Shown: positions 18,260-28,108, counted from the stretch's first letter. The stretch: 64,000 nt of DNA from Paenibacillus sp. FSL K6-0276 (GCF_037977235.1 NZ_CP150276.1:5828001-5892000); one strand, 5' to 3'. The notes: a model not told the origin generated them from the letters alone. A program made the numbers and translations.

Positions 18260-18357
18260 AAATATAAGAAAGTATAAGTTTCACACTATACTTTATCCTT
18301 ATATTTCTCGCTTAAACGCTTACCGTCCTTATAAGGACGCCGAAGGCGTTTATGCTT
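18260..18357 (-). repeat. Dispersed double-hairpin repeat, copy B
   Basis: A full-length copy in reverse orientation directly after the terminator of the FUSC gene. One hairpin pairs AATATAAGAAAGTATA with TATACTTTATCCTTATATT, and the other carries AAACGC, GTCCTTATAAGGAC and GCGTTT. It is nearly identical to copies C and F. Confidence 0.85.
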
Positions 18358-18416
18358 CCCTATTCATCAATATGCCCTCTTACAACCCTGATTACTACAA
18401 CAGCGATACAAATGAA

Positions 18417-19304
18417 CTAAATTGACTGCTTCGCGGCACGCCCTATCCTCACATTCACCAGAACGATGCTACTAACAATAAGCAGTAGACCAATCACAAG
18501 ATTCAAAGTAATCTGCTCATTTAAAAAGACTACGCTAGTACCTATTGAGATTAGCGGGATTAAAAAGGTGAATGAACCGACTTTCCCTGCCTCTCCCTCG
18601 TTAATCAGCTTGAAATAAATCAGCCATCCTAGCGCGATCACAAAGATTGCGATAAATAGTGTATTTGCTATAAAGATTCCACTCCAGGTGATATCCGACC
18701 ACTTCTCCGTAGCAGATCCCGAGATAAGCAGAATCATTCCACCGATCGTTATTTGCATAGCCGTCATCCATAACATATCCACACGCACAGCATTTCGTTT
18801 CATATATACCGTTCCTAACGCCCAGCTCAGCGCACTAGCTAAGGCAAGCACAATTCCCCAGATAGAGATACTTCCATTAAGTCCCCCGATACTAAGGGAA
18901 GCTACTCCGAGGAACCCTAGCAACAGACCCGCCATTTTGAGCCCGTACATGTTCTCTCCTAACCACAACCAAGAAAAAATGCCTAACAATACTGGCTGCA
19001 GAAATACAATGGACGAGAACAATCCTGCGGGTACATACTGCAAGCCAATCGTCTGAAATCCATAATAGAACACAATGCTTAATACAGCCGAAGTCAGATA
19101 GATCGGCCAGAACTGCTTCAAGCGAAGCTCCTTCACCTTTGGAAGTGCAATTAGAATCAGAATGAATCCGCCTATGACGGTTCGGATACCTGCAAATAAT
19201 AAGGGCGGAGCGTAGTCTAAGGCGATTTTGGATATAGGCCAATTAATACCCCATACAATCACCAAAAATATAAGAAGGATGATGCTTTTCTTCTGCTGAT
19301 TCAT
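18417..19304 (-). CDS. EamA/DMT family transporter (10 TM)
   Basis: A 295-aa drug/metabolite transporter with two EamA repeats of five TM segments. The first begins ILLIFLVIVWGINWPISKIAL and the second WGIVLALASALSWALGTVYMK. The start is MNQQKKS at 19304 with AAGGAG 8 nt upstream; the longer frame to 19415 runs through the promoter region. It is divergent from a LysR regulator 96 bp away, the usual layout for a regulator controlling an efflux gene. The substrate is unknown. Confidence 0.85.
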   Translation of the reverse strand: MNQQKKSIILLIFLVIVWGINWPISKIALDYAPPLLFAGIRTVIGGFILILIALPKVKELRLKQFWPIYLTSAVLSIVFYYGFQTIGLQYVPAGLFSSIVFLQPVLLGIFSWLWLGENMYGLKMAGLLLGFLGVASLSIGGLNGSISIWGIVLALASALSWALGTVYMKRNAVRVDMLWMTAMQITIGGMILLISGSATEKWSDITWSGIFIANTLFIAIFVIALGWLIYFKLINEGEAGKVGSFTFLIPLISIGTSVVFLNEQITLNLVIGLLLIVSSIVLVNVRIGRAAKQSI

Positions 19305-19400
19305 GTATTCACTCCTTGGTGTAGATTCATCACAAATGATACAATAAACAAGAACATAAATGAAATGAATAATACTCATAAGGGGCATATCATATTTGTT

Positions 19401-20273
19401 ATGAACAATACTCAAATTCGCTTATTCGTCAAAATCGCCGAGAGCGGTAGCTTCACCAAAGCTGGTGTGGAACTGAATATGACCCAACCAGCTGTCAGTC
19501 GAGCGATCTCGTCCCTTGAAACCGAATTAGATGTAAAGCTATTACTTCGGGATCGACGTAACGGCCTCATACTTACTGACATCGGTAAGCGTATCCTTGT
19601 TATTTTCCGTGAAATTCTAATGGGCTTTGATAAAGTCAATCAGGAGATTTACGCGGAGAGGGGACTTGAGAAAGGTAGCATTCGGATTGGGGCTTTTCCT
19701 GTGGCTTCTGCCTATTTTTTGCCGAAGATTATTAGTTCTATCACTGGACGATATCCGAATATCACGATCAGCCTGCAGGAGGGCTCTATCGCCGAAGTCA
19801 GAGAGTGGCTGGAATCCAAAGAAATTGATGTTGGCTTATCGCTCGCTCCCTGCGAGGAGTTTCAAACCATCCCATTATATAGAGAAAAGTTGTACGCCGT
19901 AATAAGAGATGACCATCCCTTGCGTAAGCGGTCAGTCATATGCGTAAAAGAATTAGCGGATGAGCCTATGCTGATCTGTAAAGCAGGATATGAACCACCG
20001 GTAGTGGATTTATTCCGCAGAAGTAACAGCCATCTGAATGTTAAATATGTGGTGAATAACTATGCAACAGCTCTTAATATGGTTCAGGAGGGGCTGGCTG
20101 TTGGTGTAATGTCAGAGTTGTCTTTGTTATCTTTACCTCCAAATGTAGTTACCCGCGAATTGCAGCCCGACGCCTACAGAGATATACATATCGCGGTCAG
20201 TTCGCTTACCGATACTTCAATTGCTGTAAAGATGTTCATTGAGACAGCTCTGGATCTTTTTGCTCAAAAGTAG
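19401..20273 (+). CDS. LysR family transcriptional regulator
   Basis: A 290-aa LysR protein with N-terminal HTH (IRLFVKIAESGSFTKAGVELNMTQPAVSRAISSLETEL) and a C-terminal effector domain starting GSIRIGAFPVASAYFLPKII. I chose ATG 19401 because family members start just before this helix; an in-frame ATG at 19365 would add 12 residues. Divergent from the EamA transporter and 27 bp upstream of an aldo-keto reductase, either of which may be its target. Confidence 0.87.
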   Translation: MNNTQIRLFVKIAESGSFTKAGVELNMTQPAVSRAISSLETELDVKLLLRDRRNGLILTDIGKRILVIFREILMGFDKVNQEIYAERGLEKGSIRIGAFPVASAYFLPKIISSITGRYPNITISLQEGSIAEVREWLESKEIDVGLSLAPCEEFQTIPLYREKLYAVIRDDHPLRKRSVICVKELADEPMLICKAGYEPPVVDLFRRSNSHLNVKYVVNNYATALNMVQEGLAVGVMSELSLLSLPPNVVTRELQPDAYRDIHIAVSSLTDTSIAVKMFIETALDLFAQK

Positions 20274-20300
20274 GTCATTTTATAATGAGGAGTGCTGAGG

Positions 20301-21275
20301 ATGAACTTTAAAAGACTTGGAAATAGCGGATTACAAGTATCCGCATTGGGACTGGGGACGAACGCTTTTGGCAAAAGGGCTGACCAAGAGACCTCCATTC
20401 AAATTGTACATACCGCGCTGGATCATGGAATTAACTTTATCGATACCGCTAATATTTACGCAGGCACCGAATCCGAACGGATCATCGGTCTGGCCTTGGA
20501 GGGTAGAAGGCACGAGGCTGTCCTCGCCACTAAAGCAGGCTTAGTCAAAAATGACGGACCTAACGGAAGCGGCTCCTCTAGGCGCCATTTGATGCAGGAA
20601 TTAGAAGATAGTCTTCGCCGCCTAAAAACGGACTATGTCGATCTATATCAGATTCACACCTTCGATCCCTATACGCCACTTGAAGAGACGCTACGGACCT
20701 TGGACGATATGGTATCTTCAGGAAAAGTGCGCTATATCGGGGCTTCCAACTATACAGCATGGCAATTAATGAAGGCGATTGGAATCAGTGAGGCACGGAG
20801 CTTCGCCAAATATATTTCAATTCAGTGTAGCTATTCCTTAGCGGACCGTACCCCGGAGAATGAGCTTCTCTCGCTCTGCCTTGATCAAGGCGTTGGGATC
20901 ATTCCTTATTTTCCACTGGCGGGCGGAATTCTCACAGGCAAATATAATACAAGCGGTTCCGCACCTTCAGGGTCCAGAGCAGATACCGATCCTAATTTCA
21001 AAAGATTCCTGGATCATGACCGGATCGAACTGGGGAACAAGGTGGGGCAGATAGCTGGAGAACTGGGAACCTCTTCTACTTCACTCTCCTTAACTTGGCT
21101 CATGAATCGTCCTGCCGTCTCGACGGTTATTGTTGGGGCTACACGTGTGGAACAGCTAGAACAGAATTTGCATAGTACCTCCATTCAGCTTAATGAGAAA
21201 ACTGTCAACAAGCTGGATGAGGCCAGTGATGCTTTCCGATTTGGTGAGCCATTCGCCTTTTATCGGCTCCCATAG
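20301..21275 (+). CDS. Aldo/keto reductase
   Basis: A 324-aa NADPH-dependent reductase with the (beta/alpha)8 fold. Catalytic residues are visible as Asp in FIDTANIY, Tyr in NIYAGTES, Lys in LATKAGL and His in YQIHTFDP. The cofactor region near the C-terminus is TVIVGATRVEQLEQNL. ATG 20301 is preceded by GAGGAG; a GTG three codons earlier is too close to it. It follows the LysR gene and precedes an aldehyde dehydrogenase on the same strand, suggesting a small aldehyde-handling cluster. Confidence 0.87.
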   Translation: MNFKRLGNSGLQVSALGLGTNAFGKRADQETSIQIVHTALDHGINFIDTANIYAGTESERIIGLALEGRRHEAVLATKAGLVKNDGPNGSGSSRRHLMQELEDSLRRLKTDYVDLYQIHTFDPYTPLEETLRTLDDMVSSGKVRYIGASNYTAWQLMKAIGISEARSFAKYISIQCSYSLADRTPENELLSLCLDQGVGIIPYFPLAGGILTGKYNTSGSAPSGSRADTDPNFKRFLDHDRIELGNKVGQIAGELGTSSTSLSLTWLMNRPAVSTVIVGATRVEQLEQNLHSTSIQLNEKTVNKLDEASDAFRFGEPFAFYRLP

Positions 21276-21307
21276 TCTGACCTATTACAATGAAGGAGGG
21301 GAGTAAT

Positions 21308-22699
21308 ATGACACCACATACATCTGCTAACATCCAAGTGATGCTTGAAGAGCATAAGGATTTTTTTAATAGAGGCTTAACTAAAGAAGTTGCTTTTCGT
21401 CTCCAGCAGCTGAACAAGCTTAAGAACAGTATTAAACAATACGAAAATCGCATCATCGAGGCCTTACATCAGGATTTAGGAAAAAGTGAGTTTGAAGCTT
21501 ATGCCACAGAAATCGGCTTCACCTTGGACAGCATCGGTTATATGATGAAACATCTCAAACGTTGGGCAAAGCCCATGAAGGTTAGATCACCACTGCAACT
21601 ATTTCCTGCGAAGAGCTATATATTAAGTGAACCTTACGGTACCACGCTCATTATAGGCCCATTTAATTATCCATTTCAGTTGCTGATCGAGCCGCTGATC
21701 GGCGCCATTGCCGCCGGCAACTGCGCTGTCCTCAAGCCATCGGAGAGCACACCCGCCGTCACGGCTGTTATAGAGCAGCTTATTCAGGAAACCTTCGAGC
21801 CACAGTATATCCGTGTAGTTCAGGGGGAGAAAGAGACAACGAACCTACTGATCCATGCCAAGTTTGATTATATTTTCTTTACAGGCAGTGTTCCGGTCGG
21901 CAAAATTGTTATGGAAGCCGCTGCGAAGAATCTAGTGCCTGTAACCTTGGAGCTTGGCGGGAAGAGTCCGGTCATTGTCGACAAATCAGCCGATCTTGAT
22001 ATTGCAGCGAAGCGAATCGTATGGGGCAAATTATTAAATGCCGGTCAAACCTGTATTGCGCCTGATTATTTGCTCGTACAAAAGGACATTGCTAATGAAT
22101 TGATCGCCAAAATCAAACATCAGATCACTGAATTCTACGGTCAGAATGCGCAGCCGAATACAGATTATGGCCGGATCGTAAATGAGCGCCAGCTGCAAAG
22201 ACTTGCCGACGTCATTGAACGGGATCGGGAAAAGGTGGTTATAGGCGGAACCGTTATTTCAAAAGAACGTTATATTGAACCTACACTAATCTATCCTGCG
22301 GCTTGGTCTGACGCTTCTATGGAAGATGAGATCTTCGGTCCGATTCTACCAATATTGGAATATCATCAATTGGATGACGCTATCCGGAGTATTAATGAGC
22401 ATCCAAAGCCACTGGCGCTTTACCTGTTCACAGAGGATAAAAACATTGAACAAGAGGTGCTATCCCGAGTCTCGTTCGGAGGAGGCTGCATCAATGATAC
22501 GATCTCGCATGTGGCGAATACTAACTTGCCATTTGGTGGAGTAGGCAACTCAGGAATCGGTGGTTATCACGGGAAGCACAGCTTTGAGGCCTTTTCCCAT
22601 CGCAAAAGCATCGTCAAGAGAGGCACACGAATAGACCTTGGGATCGTGTATCCCCCTTATGGTAATAAAGTGAAGTTGGTGCGGAAAGTAATGAAATAG
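21308..22699 (+). CDS. Aldehyde dehydrogenase (class 3-like)
   Basis: A 463-aa NAD(P)-dependent aldehyde dehydrogenase oxidising aldehydes to acids. The general base Glu is in VTLELGGKSPVIV, the nucleophile Cys in LNAGQTCIAPDYLL, and the glycine motif in FFTGSVPVGK. The lack of an N-terminal extension and the C-terminal NLPFGGVGNSGIGGYHGKHSFEAFSH match the class 3/YwdH group. Start ATG 21308 has GGAGGGGAG upstream. It shares a terminator with the convergent GH65 gene. Confidence 0.88.
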   Translation: MTPHTSANIQVMLEEHKDFFNRGLTKEVAFRLQQLNKLKNSIKQYENRIIEALHQDLGKSEFEAYATEIGFTLDSIGYMMKHLKRWAKPMKVRSPLQLFPAKSYILSEPYGTTLIIGPFNYPFQLLIEPLIGAIAAGNCAVLKPSESTPAVTAVIEQLIQETFEPQYIRVVQGEKETTNLLIHAKFDYIFFTGSVPVGKIVMEAAAKNLVPVTLELGGKSPVIVDKSADLDIAAKRIVWGKLLNAGQTCIAPDYLLVQKDIANELIAKIKHQITEFYGQNAQPNTDYGRIVNERQLQRLADVIERDREKVVIGGTVISKERYIEPTLIYPAAWSDASMEDEIFGPILPILEYHQLDDAIRSINEHPKPLALYLFTEDKNIEQEVLSRVSFGGGCINDTISHVANTNLPFGGVGNSGIGGYHGKHSFEAFSHRKSIVKRGTRIDLGIVYPPYGNKVKLVRKVMK

Positions 22700-22705
22700 A
22701 CAAAA

Positions 22706-22737
22706 CAGCAAGCCTCCCATGATCGGGAGGCTTGCTG
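22706..22737. terminator. Bidirectional terminator between converging genes
   Basis: A 13-bp stem CAGCAAGCCTCCC/GGGAGGCTTGCTG has a 6-nt loop. The U-tract is better on the minus strand (TGTTTTG), so it serves mainly the GH65 gene. Confidence 0.7.
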
Positions 22738-22760
22738 CTTATCAGGAGCACTACTTTTCA

Positions 22761-25700
22761 CTACTCAAACAGCCCTAATAAATTCTCCATATTTAACTCC
22801 GCAGTAGAAGGAAACCATAGATCAGCACTATCTCTCATGGATGCAATTCCGGCTCCAACGGACCTCATACCAGCAGCCTTGATGGCTGCTATACCATTCT
22901 CTGAATCTTCGATACCTACGCAACGATCAGGGGATATGCCTAGCATCTCTGCAACCTGTAAATAGATTTCCGGATCTGGCTTGCCCATACGGACGTTTAT
23001 TGGGTCGGCAACAGCCTGAAACCAACTCCCTATCTTCAAACGTTCGAGAATCAACATCGCATTCTCATTGACTGAAGCCAGGCCGACAGGGATCCGCCTT
23101 TCCTGCAAATCGGACAGTAGACTTTGGATACCCGGATACAAATCATCTGGCGTCATTTGCTGAATCAGCTGCTTATACTTCTCGTTCTTTTTGTTGCAGA
23201 GCATTCCTTTTACCGGTTGTGGCAAATTCAGGCCACTTCCCTCCAGTATGACCTCTAAAGATTCCATTCGACTAAGGCCCTTCAGACGTTCATGCTTCTC
23301 TCTATCAAAAGAAATCGCAAGCTCATCTGCCAGTGCTTTCCATGCTAGATAATGATGCTCTCCAGAATCGGTAATGATCCCGTCCAGCTCGAAAATGACG
23401 GCCTCAAGCTGCTTCACATTTGAAAGGAACACCGGCTTCTTTGCAGTTAGCTGTACAAGGCTCCCCTTATGTAGAATCTCAATCACTTCACCTGCCAGTA
23501 GTGTATAGATTACTACCTTATCATCAACATAAATATCCAATAAGTGCCCACCGCTTGTTAATTTAAACCGATAGCTGTCCCATTGTGCTGGCAAGGTTGG
23601 ATTAAAGGATAGCATACCGCCACATAAGCGCATCCCACCAAACCCATTCACAATCGACAGCCAAGATCCTGCCATAGCAGCAGTGTGCAGCCCGTCCTTC
23701 ACGTTGCGGTTAATATCATCTAAGTCCATCCGTACCGTGCGGTCAAAATAGGAATACGCTCCCTTCAAATCACCAATCTCAGCAGAAATAATACTGTGAA
23801 TGCACGGTGACAAAGAAGAATCATGCGTCGTCAGCGGCTCATAGTAATTGTAATTGCGGATCTTGTCCGCCAAGCTGAACTGATCACCCAGCAGAAACAT
23901 GGCCATCACCAGATCCGCCTGTTTGAGCACCTGATGGCGGTAAATCACCAGCGGGTGGTAATGGAGTAATAACGGATATTTATCCGCTGGCGTATGTTCA
24001 AAATCCCATTTTTTCTTTGTCAAAAACGTATCATCCTGAGCATAGATGCCTAGGCCCTCATCAAAAGGGATAAACATCTTCTCCGCAGCTTCCAGCCAAT
24101 CGCTAGACTCTTTTTCAGTCAGACCAATCTTTCGCTTCAGGCGTTCAAAATGCTCTGGATACTGCTTGCATAACAATCCGGCCATTTCATGTGCAAAATA
24201 GAGCTGATCCTGTACCATAAGGTTGGTGTAGGCATTATTATTAACGATAGCTGTATACTCATCAGGACCCGTTACCGCATCAATGCAGAAGGAACCACCC
24301 CTAGCCGGATTAAAATGCCCCAGGTCCACCCAAAAGCGGGAGGTTTCGAATAAAATCTCTGCTCCCTTCAAAATCAAAAAATCATAATCGCCGGTAGCCA
24401 GCACGTACTGCTTGATGGCATATGCAATATCCGCATTAATATGCATTTGCGCCGTTCCTGCCGGAAAATAGGAAGAGTTCTCTGCACCATCTATAGTACG
24501 CCAAGGATATAGCGCTCCCTTCTGCGACATCACCGTCGCTCGCTCCCGTGCCTTATCTAACGTGGCATAACGAAATTCGAGCAGCTTCCGGCTAATCTCC
24601 GGCTGTGTAAACGTAAAGAAGGGTAGCATATACATCTCGGTATCCCAGAAATAGTGACCTTCGTATCCTTCGCCCGTCAAACCCTTGGCCCCGATGTTCG
24701 TAGCCCCGTCACGTCCTACGGATTGCAGTAGTTGAAAAGCATTAAAGCGAATACCCTGTTGAAGCGCAAGATCCCCCTGAATCTCCACATCGGTATGCGC
24801 CCAGAAATGATCCAGATAAGCCCGCTGTTCATGAACAAGAGCTTCAAACCCACTATTTTCCGCTAAGCGCAGCACTTCTAAGCACCTGCTTAACAGCTCA
24901 TCTTCTATGTAATCCTTAGAGGTGTGATACGAAATATACTTGGTCAGCGAGATACTTTCCCCCATCACCACTGGAACAACCAATTGCATGGATAACCGCT
25001 GATCCTCCAGCTGCACGAGCCTTTCATACCTAGAGCTACAATCCAGACTATGGCTTATCCCTGTTAATAGAGCAAACCGGGTATGCCGTGTCCGCTGCTT
25101 CATCCATAAGAAAGACTGTTCGAGCTCATGACCTGTATCCTCCAGCAGCAAACTGGGTTCCTTACTCCCCGTGCCCAGCCGGGGGTCATCTGTAACCTCC
25201 GGCCTTTGAATCTCACCATCGATGGATGAAGTGAATGTAAGGGTTCCGTCAAAATTCAGCGCCTTGACCTCATAGTCTATCACCGCCAAATGTTTGTGCT
25301 GCAAAGCCACCATCCGCCGAATATTTATCTGTACCCGGTGACCGGCAGGAGATTCCCATTCTACCTGCCGATGCAAAATCCCATTTCGCATATCCAGCTT
25401 CCGTTCATAACGGTGCACTTGCCCACTGTTTAACTGAAAGGTATGACCTTCAATGCTGAGCTCAATAATCTTGGCATCCGTCACATTCAGCATAGCTTGA
25501 TTGCGGGAAGGATACCCATAAGCTCCCTCTGGGTACACAATGGGCTCGGAATCGAAAAATCCATTTAAATAGTTCCCTGTTACAGTTGAGCCCGAGTTGC
25601 CATGGTAACCTTCCTCGAAATTACCGCGCATGCCAATATATCCATTACCAAGAGCAAACACACTCTCGCTTCTTTGATTATTCTCTTCATCATAAGCTTC

Positions 25701-25766
25701 CTCATCTAGACTCCACTCCCGGTAAGGATATACTGCCGCCGGATGTACGTATGGTTTCATCTTCAT
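22761..25766 (-). CDS. GH65 disaccharide phosphorylase fused to a beta-phosphoglucomutase-like HAD domain
   Basis: A 1001-aa fusion. Residues 1 to about 775 are a glycoside hydrolase family 65 phosphorylase: beta-sandwich first, then an (alpha/alpha)6 barrel with general acid Glu503 in TGPDEYTAIVNNNAYTN. Such enzymes split an alpha-glucobiose (maltose, kojibiose, nigerose or trehalose) with phosphate into glucose and beta-glucose 1-phosphate. Residues about 785-1001 resemble beta-phosphoglucomutase, which would make glucose 6-phosphate; the specificity loop LKGLSRMESL, Lys in MGKPDPE and acidic GIEDSENG are present. However, motif I reads FELDG, so the nucleophilic Asp is Glu793, and the loop usually holding Ser-Lys reads SVNEN. 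The mutase half may be inactive or altered. It is the last gene of the sugar operon. Confidence 0.87.
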   Translation of the reverse strand: MKMKPYVHPAAVYPYREWSLDEEAYDEENNQRSESVFALGNGYIGMRGNFEEGYHGNSGSTVTGNYLNGFFDSEPIVYPEGAYGYPSRNQAMLNVTDAKIIELSIEGHTFQLNSGQVHRYERKLDMRNGILHRQVEWESPAGHRVQINIRRMVALQHKHLAVIDYEVKALNFDGTLTFTSSIDGEIQRPEVTDDPRLGTGSKEPSLLLEDTGHELEQSFLWMKQRTRHTRFALLTGISHSLDCSSRYERLVQLEDQRLSMQLVVPVVMGESISLTKYISYHTSKDYIEDELLSRCLEVLRLAENSGFEALVHEQRAYLDHFWAHTDVEIQGDLALQQGIRFNAFQLLQSVGRDGATNIGAKGLTGEGYEGHYFWDTEMYMLPFFTFTQPEISRKLLEFRYATLDKARERATVMSQKGALYPWRTIDGAENSSYFPAGTAQMHINADIAYAIKQYVLATGDYDFLILKGAEILFETSRFWVDLGHFNPARGGSFCIDAVTGPDEYTAIVNNNAYTNLMVQDQLYFAHEMAGLLCKQYPEHFERLKRKIGLTEKESSDWLEAAEKMFIPFDEGLGIYAQDDTFLTKKKWDFEHTPADKYPLLLHYHPLVIYRHQVLKQADLVMAMFLLGDQFSLADKIRNYNYYEPLTTHDSSLSPCIHSIISAEIGDLKGAYSYFDRTVRMDLDDINRNVKDGLHTAAMAGSWLSIVNGFGGMRLCGGMLSFNPTLPAQWDSYRFKLTSGGHLLDIYVDDKVVIYTLLAGEVIEILHKGSLVQLTAKKPVFLSNVKQLEAVIFELDGIITDSGEHHYLAWKALADELAISFDREKHERLKGLSRMESLEVILEGSGLNLPQPVKGMLCNKKNEKYKQLIQQMTPDDLYPGIQSLLSDLQERRIPVGLASVNENAMLILERLKIGSWFQAVADPINVRMGKPDPEIYLQVAEMLGISPDRCVGIEDSENGIAAIKAAGMRSVGAGIASMRDSADLWFPSTAELNMENLLGLFE

Positions 25767-25814
25767 CTCTCAGCCCCCCTGTCACAGATTTGATTCGTTC
25801 CTACAATGTTGAAA

Positions 25815-26906
25815 TCAGCCTTTTACCGACCCACCCATAAGCCCTCTGACGAAATACTTTTGCAGCAGGAAAAAAATAGCGAGTGGCATCAGCATGGAGA
25901 TAAATGCAGCCGAGGTAAGCAAATGCCAGTCGTTGCCGCGTGAGCCCACTAGGTCGGCGATCTTCATCGACATGACCTGCACGGATGGCTGATTGCCGAT
26001 AAAAATCAGCGAGACTAAATAGTCATTCCACACCCATAAGAATTGAAAGATTCCGATAGAAGCCAGTGCAGGCACAGATAACGGCAGAATCAACTTACTA
26101 AAGATCGTGAAGTGGCTGGCCCCATCCATAAAGGCAGATTCGAACAAATCCTTAGGTAGCTGACTGATAAAGTTATACATGAAGTACGTAACTAGTGGTA
26201 ACCCAAAAGCCGTATGCGCCAGCCAAATGCCCAAATAGCTTCCGTTCAGTCCAAGAGCTGTATAATCTTTAAGCACTGGAATAAGTGCTACCTGTATTGG
26301 AATAACGAGCATAGCGATAATGATGACAAAAAGGATTTTGCGCCCAGGAAAACGCAGCCAAGCAAAGGCATATGCGGCAAAAGATGCGATCAATACCGGA
26401 ATAACCGTCGCAGGAACAGCAATCGTTAGCGTATTCCAGAAGGCCTGCGACAATCCGGAACCCTTTTGCACCGTTTCACTGCCATCAGCTTGCTTGAGTT
26501 TATATTCCTTACCTGAGAGCACATTATTATAGTTATCCAGCGTAAGATCCGGTGTCATCTTCCAGCCTTGTTCCTGTTGATTTATGGTGCGTGCTCTACG
26601 ATTCTCCCACATGAGTCGGCTGCCATCAGCCTTCACTCCAGCCTTCAACTGATCATCTGTGTAGGCTGTGCCGTGCACCTCGATCGGCTCCCGGAGGTCC
26701 ACATCTTTGGATAGCTGAATCGTCTCTCCAGCCTTCCACTCCTGATGAGGAAATGCTTTCCACCATCCAGTCTGCAGAATATCAGCAGCCGGCCTGAAGG
26801 AGGAGATGAACAACCCAAGAGTCGGAAGCAGCCAAATGAAACAAATCACGCCCAGTACAATATTAACAATCGTCTTACCGCCTTTTCTCTTCTTTTTGCC
26901 GGCCAT
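25815..26906 (-). CDS. Carbohydrate ABC transporter permease, MalG-like, with long extracytoplasmic insert
   Basis: A 363-aa permease of the MalG class with six TM segments and EAA loop FESAFMDGASHFTIFSKLILPLSVPAL. At about 360 aa it is longer than the usual 270-300: roughly 90 residues (about 40-130) lie between TM1 and TM2, including a charged stretch and WENRRARTINQQEQGW, all predicted outside the cell. The gene starts at the last base of the upstream permease gene, so the two are coupled. It imports the disaccharide handled by the phosphorylase. No ATPase gene is present; a shared MsmX-type ATPase elsewhere is likely. Confidence 0.88.
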   Translation of the reverse strand: MAGKKKRKGGKTIVNIVLGVICFIWLLPTLGLFISSFRPAADILQTGWWKAFPHQEWKAGETIQLSKDVDLREPIEVHGTAYTDDQLKAGVKADGSRLMWENRRARTINQQEQGWKMTPDLTLDNYNNVLSGKEYKLKQADGSETVQKGSGLSQAFWNTLTIAVPATVIPVLIASFAAYAFAWLRFPGRKILFVIIIAMLVIPIQVALIPVLKDYTALGLNGSYLGIWLAHTAFGLPLVTYFMYNFISQLPKDLFESAFMDGASHFTIFSKLILPLSVPALASIGIFQFLWVWNDYLVSLIFIGNQPSVQVMSMKIADLVGSRGNDWHLLTSAAFISMLMPLAIFFLLQKYFVRGLMGGSVKG

Positions 26907-28024
26907 TAGAATCCCCCCTGCTTGCGGAACTGACGTAGATTAATTATGATCACAGGCAACACTGCGATCAGAAGAACAATAGCCAGCGTGGAGCCATAAC
27001 CGAAATTGCGGTACATAAAGAATTGCCGATAGAACTGTGTCGCTACTACTTCTGTATCGTATTGACCCCCCGTCATCACCATGACGACGTCAAATATTTT
27101 CAACGTAAAGACGATAATGGTCGTTGTCACCGTCAGAATGGTTGCTGAAATGTACGGGATCATGATTCCAAAGAAAATCTTCACCTCATTTGCACCATCT
27201 ACCCGCGCAGCTTCCATAATGTCATCAGGAACTCCCTTAATGGCTGCCGAGAATATCACCATCGCAAATCCTGTCTGCATCCAAATCAGAATGATGATGA
27301 GGAAAAAGTTGTTCCAAGGCTGAAGCATACTCGTCCATGCCTGTGGTTCTCCCCCGAAATAAGTAACGATTGCGTTCAAAAGTCCAATTTGTTCATCGCC
27401 GGGTTGATAGTAATATACAAACTTCCAAATAACACCTGCGGCTACAAAAGAAATAGCCATCGGCATAAAGATGATCGATTTGGCTAGCTTCTCATAGCTG
27501 CTTCGATCGGCAAGAATCGCAATTAAGAGTCCAAAGGCTACACACGCTAAAGTGCCTACGAATACCCATAGTAGATTGTTTCGAAGCGCCGTCGCCATCA
27601 GATGATCGCTAAAGATCGCCGCATAGTTGCTGAGACCCACAAATTCCTCTGAAGAAGCATTGAAAAAACTTAAATACAGTGTCCGCAGCGCAGGCAGCAC
27701 CAGTAGCCAACCCAATATAATCACTGCCGGACCAATAAAAATATAGGGCAACACCTTTCGGCGTACACAATCAGGATATTGCTCAACTGCCCAGGTAAGT
27801 GTGTAATAGATCAGATAAACACCCAGAACCCCCCATAGGACAGCCAGAACTGCCGTTAGTAGCGGGTTTAACGTCGAATCCCGAAAAAACAAAAAGATTG
27901 AGCCATTAACAACAACATTGGCTATTAATACTACAAGAGACAGCAATACCGCCCTAAGGCTGACTGTTTGTTTGGCTTGTGATTGTGGCTTCATTTGTGG
28001 CTGTAGTTGTGATTGTCCACCCAT
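26906..28024 (-). CDS. Carbohydrate ABC transporter permease, MalF-like
   Basis: A 372-aa permease with eight or so TM segments: two extra N-terminal helices, then the core with EAA loop IMEAARVDGANEVKIFFGIMIPYISATI. The N-terminus is Gln-rich (QSQLQPQMKPQSQ). It pairs with the MalG-like subunit, which it overlaps. It is separated from the upstream binding-protein gene by an intraoperonic terminator at 28064-28108. Start ATG 28024 follows GGAGGAGCTGGAG. Confidence 0.9.
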   Translation of the reverse strand: MGGQSQLQPQMKPQSQAKQTVSLRAVLLSLVVLIANVVVNGSIFLFFRDSTLNPLLTAVLAVLWGVLGVYLIYYTLTWAVEQYPDCVRRKVLPYIFIGPAVIILGWLLVLPALRTLYLSFFNASSEEFVGLSNYAAIFSDHLMATALRNNLLWVFVGTLACVAFGLLIAILADRSSYEKLAKSIIFMPMAISFVAAGVIWKFVYYYQPGDEQIGLLNAIVTYFGGEPQAWTSMLQPWNNFFLIIILIWMQTGFAMVIFSAAIKGVPDDIMEAARVDGANEVKIFFGIMIPYISATILTVTTTIIVFTLKIFDVVMVMTGGQYDTEVVATQFYRQFFMYRNFGYGSTLAIVLLIAVLPVIIINLRQFRKQGGF

Positions 28025-28063
28025 ACTAGCTCCAGCTCCTCCTATACTCGCGCTTTGGAAAAT

Positions 28064-28108
28064 AAAAAGAGGGGCAGAGAACCCTCAAATCTCGCTGCCC
28101 CTCTTTTA
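28064..28108 (-). terminator. Intraoperonic terminator/attenuator after the binding-protein gene
   Basis: A 13-bp stem AAAAGAGGGGCAG/CTGCCCCTCTTTT is followed on the minus strand by TTTTTATTTT. It lies between the solute-binding protein and the first permease gene, where partial termination would make binding protein in excess over the membrane subunits. Confidence 0.8.
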
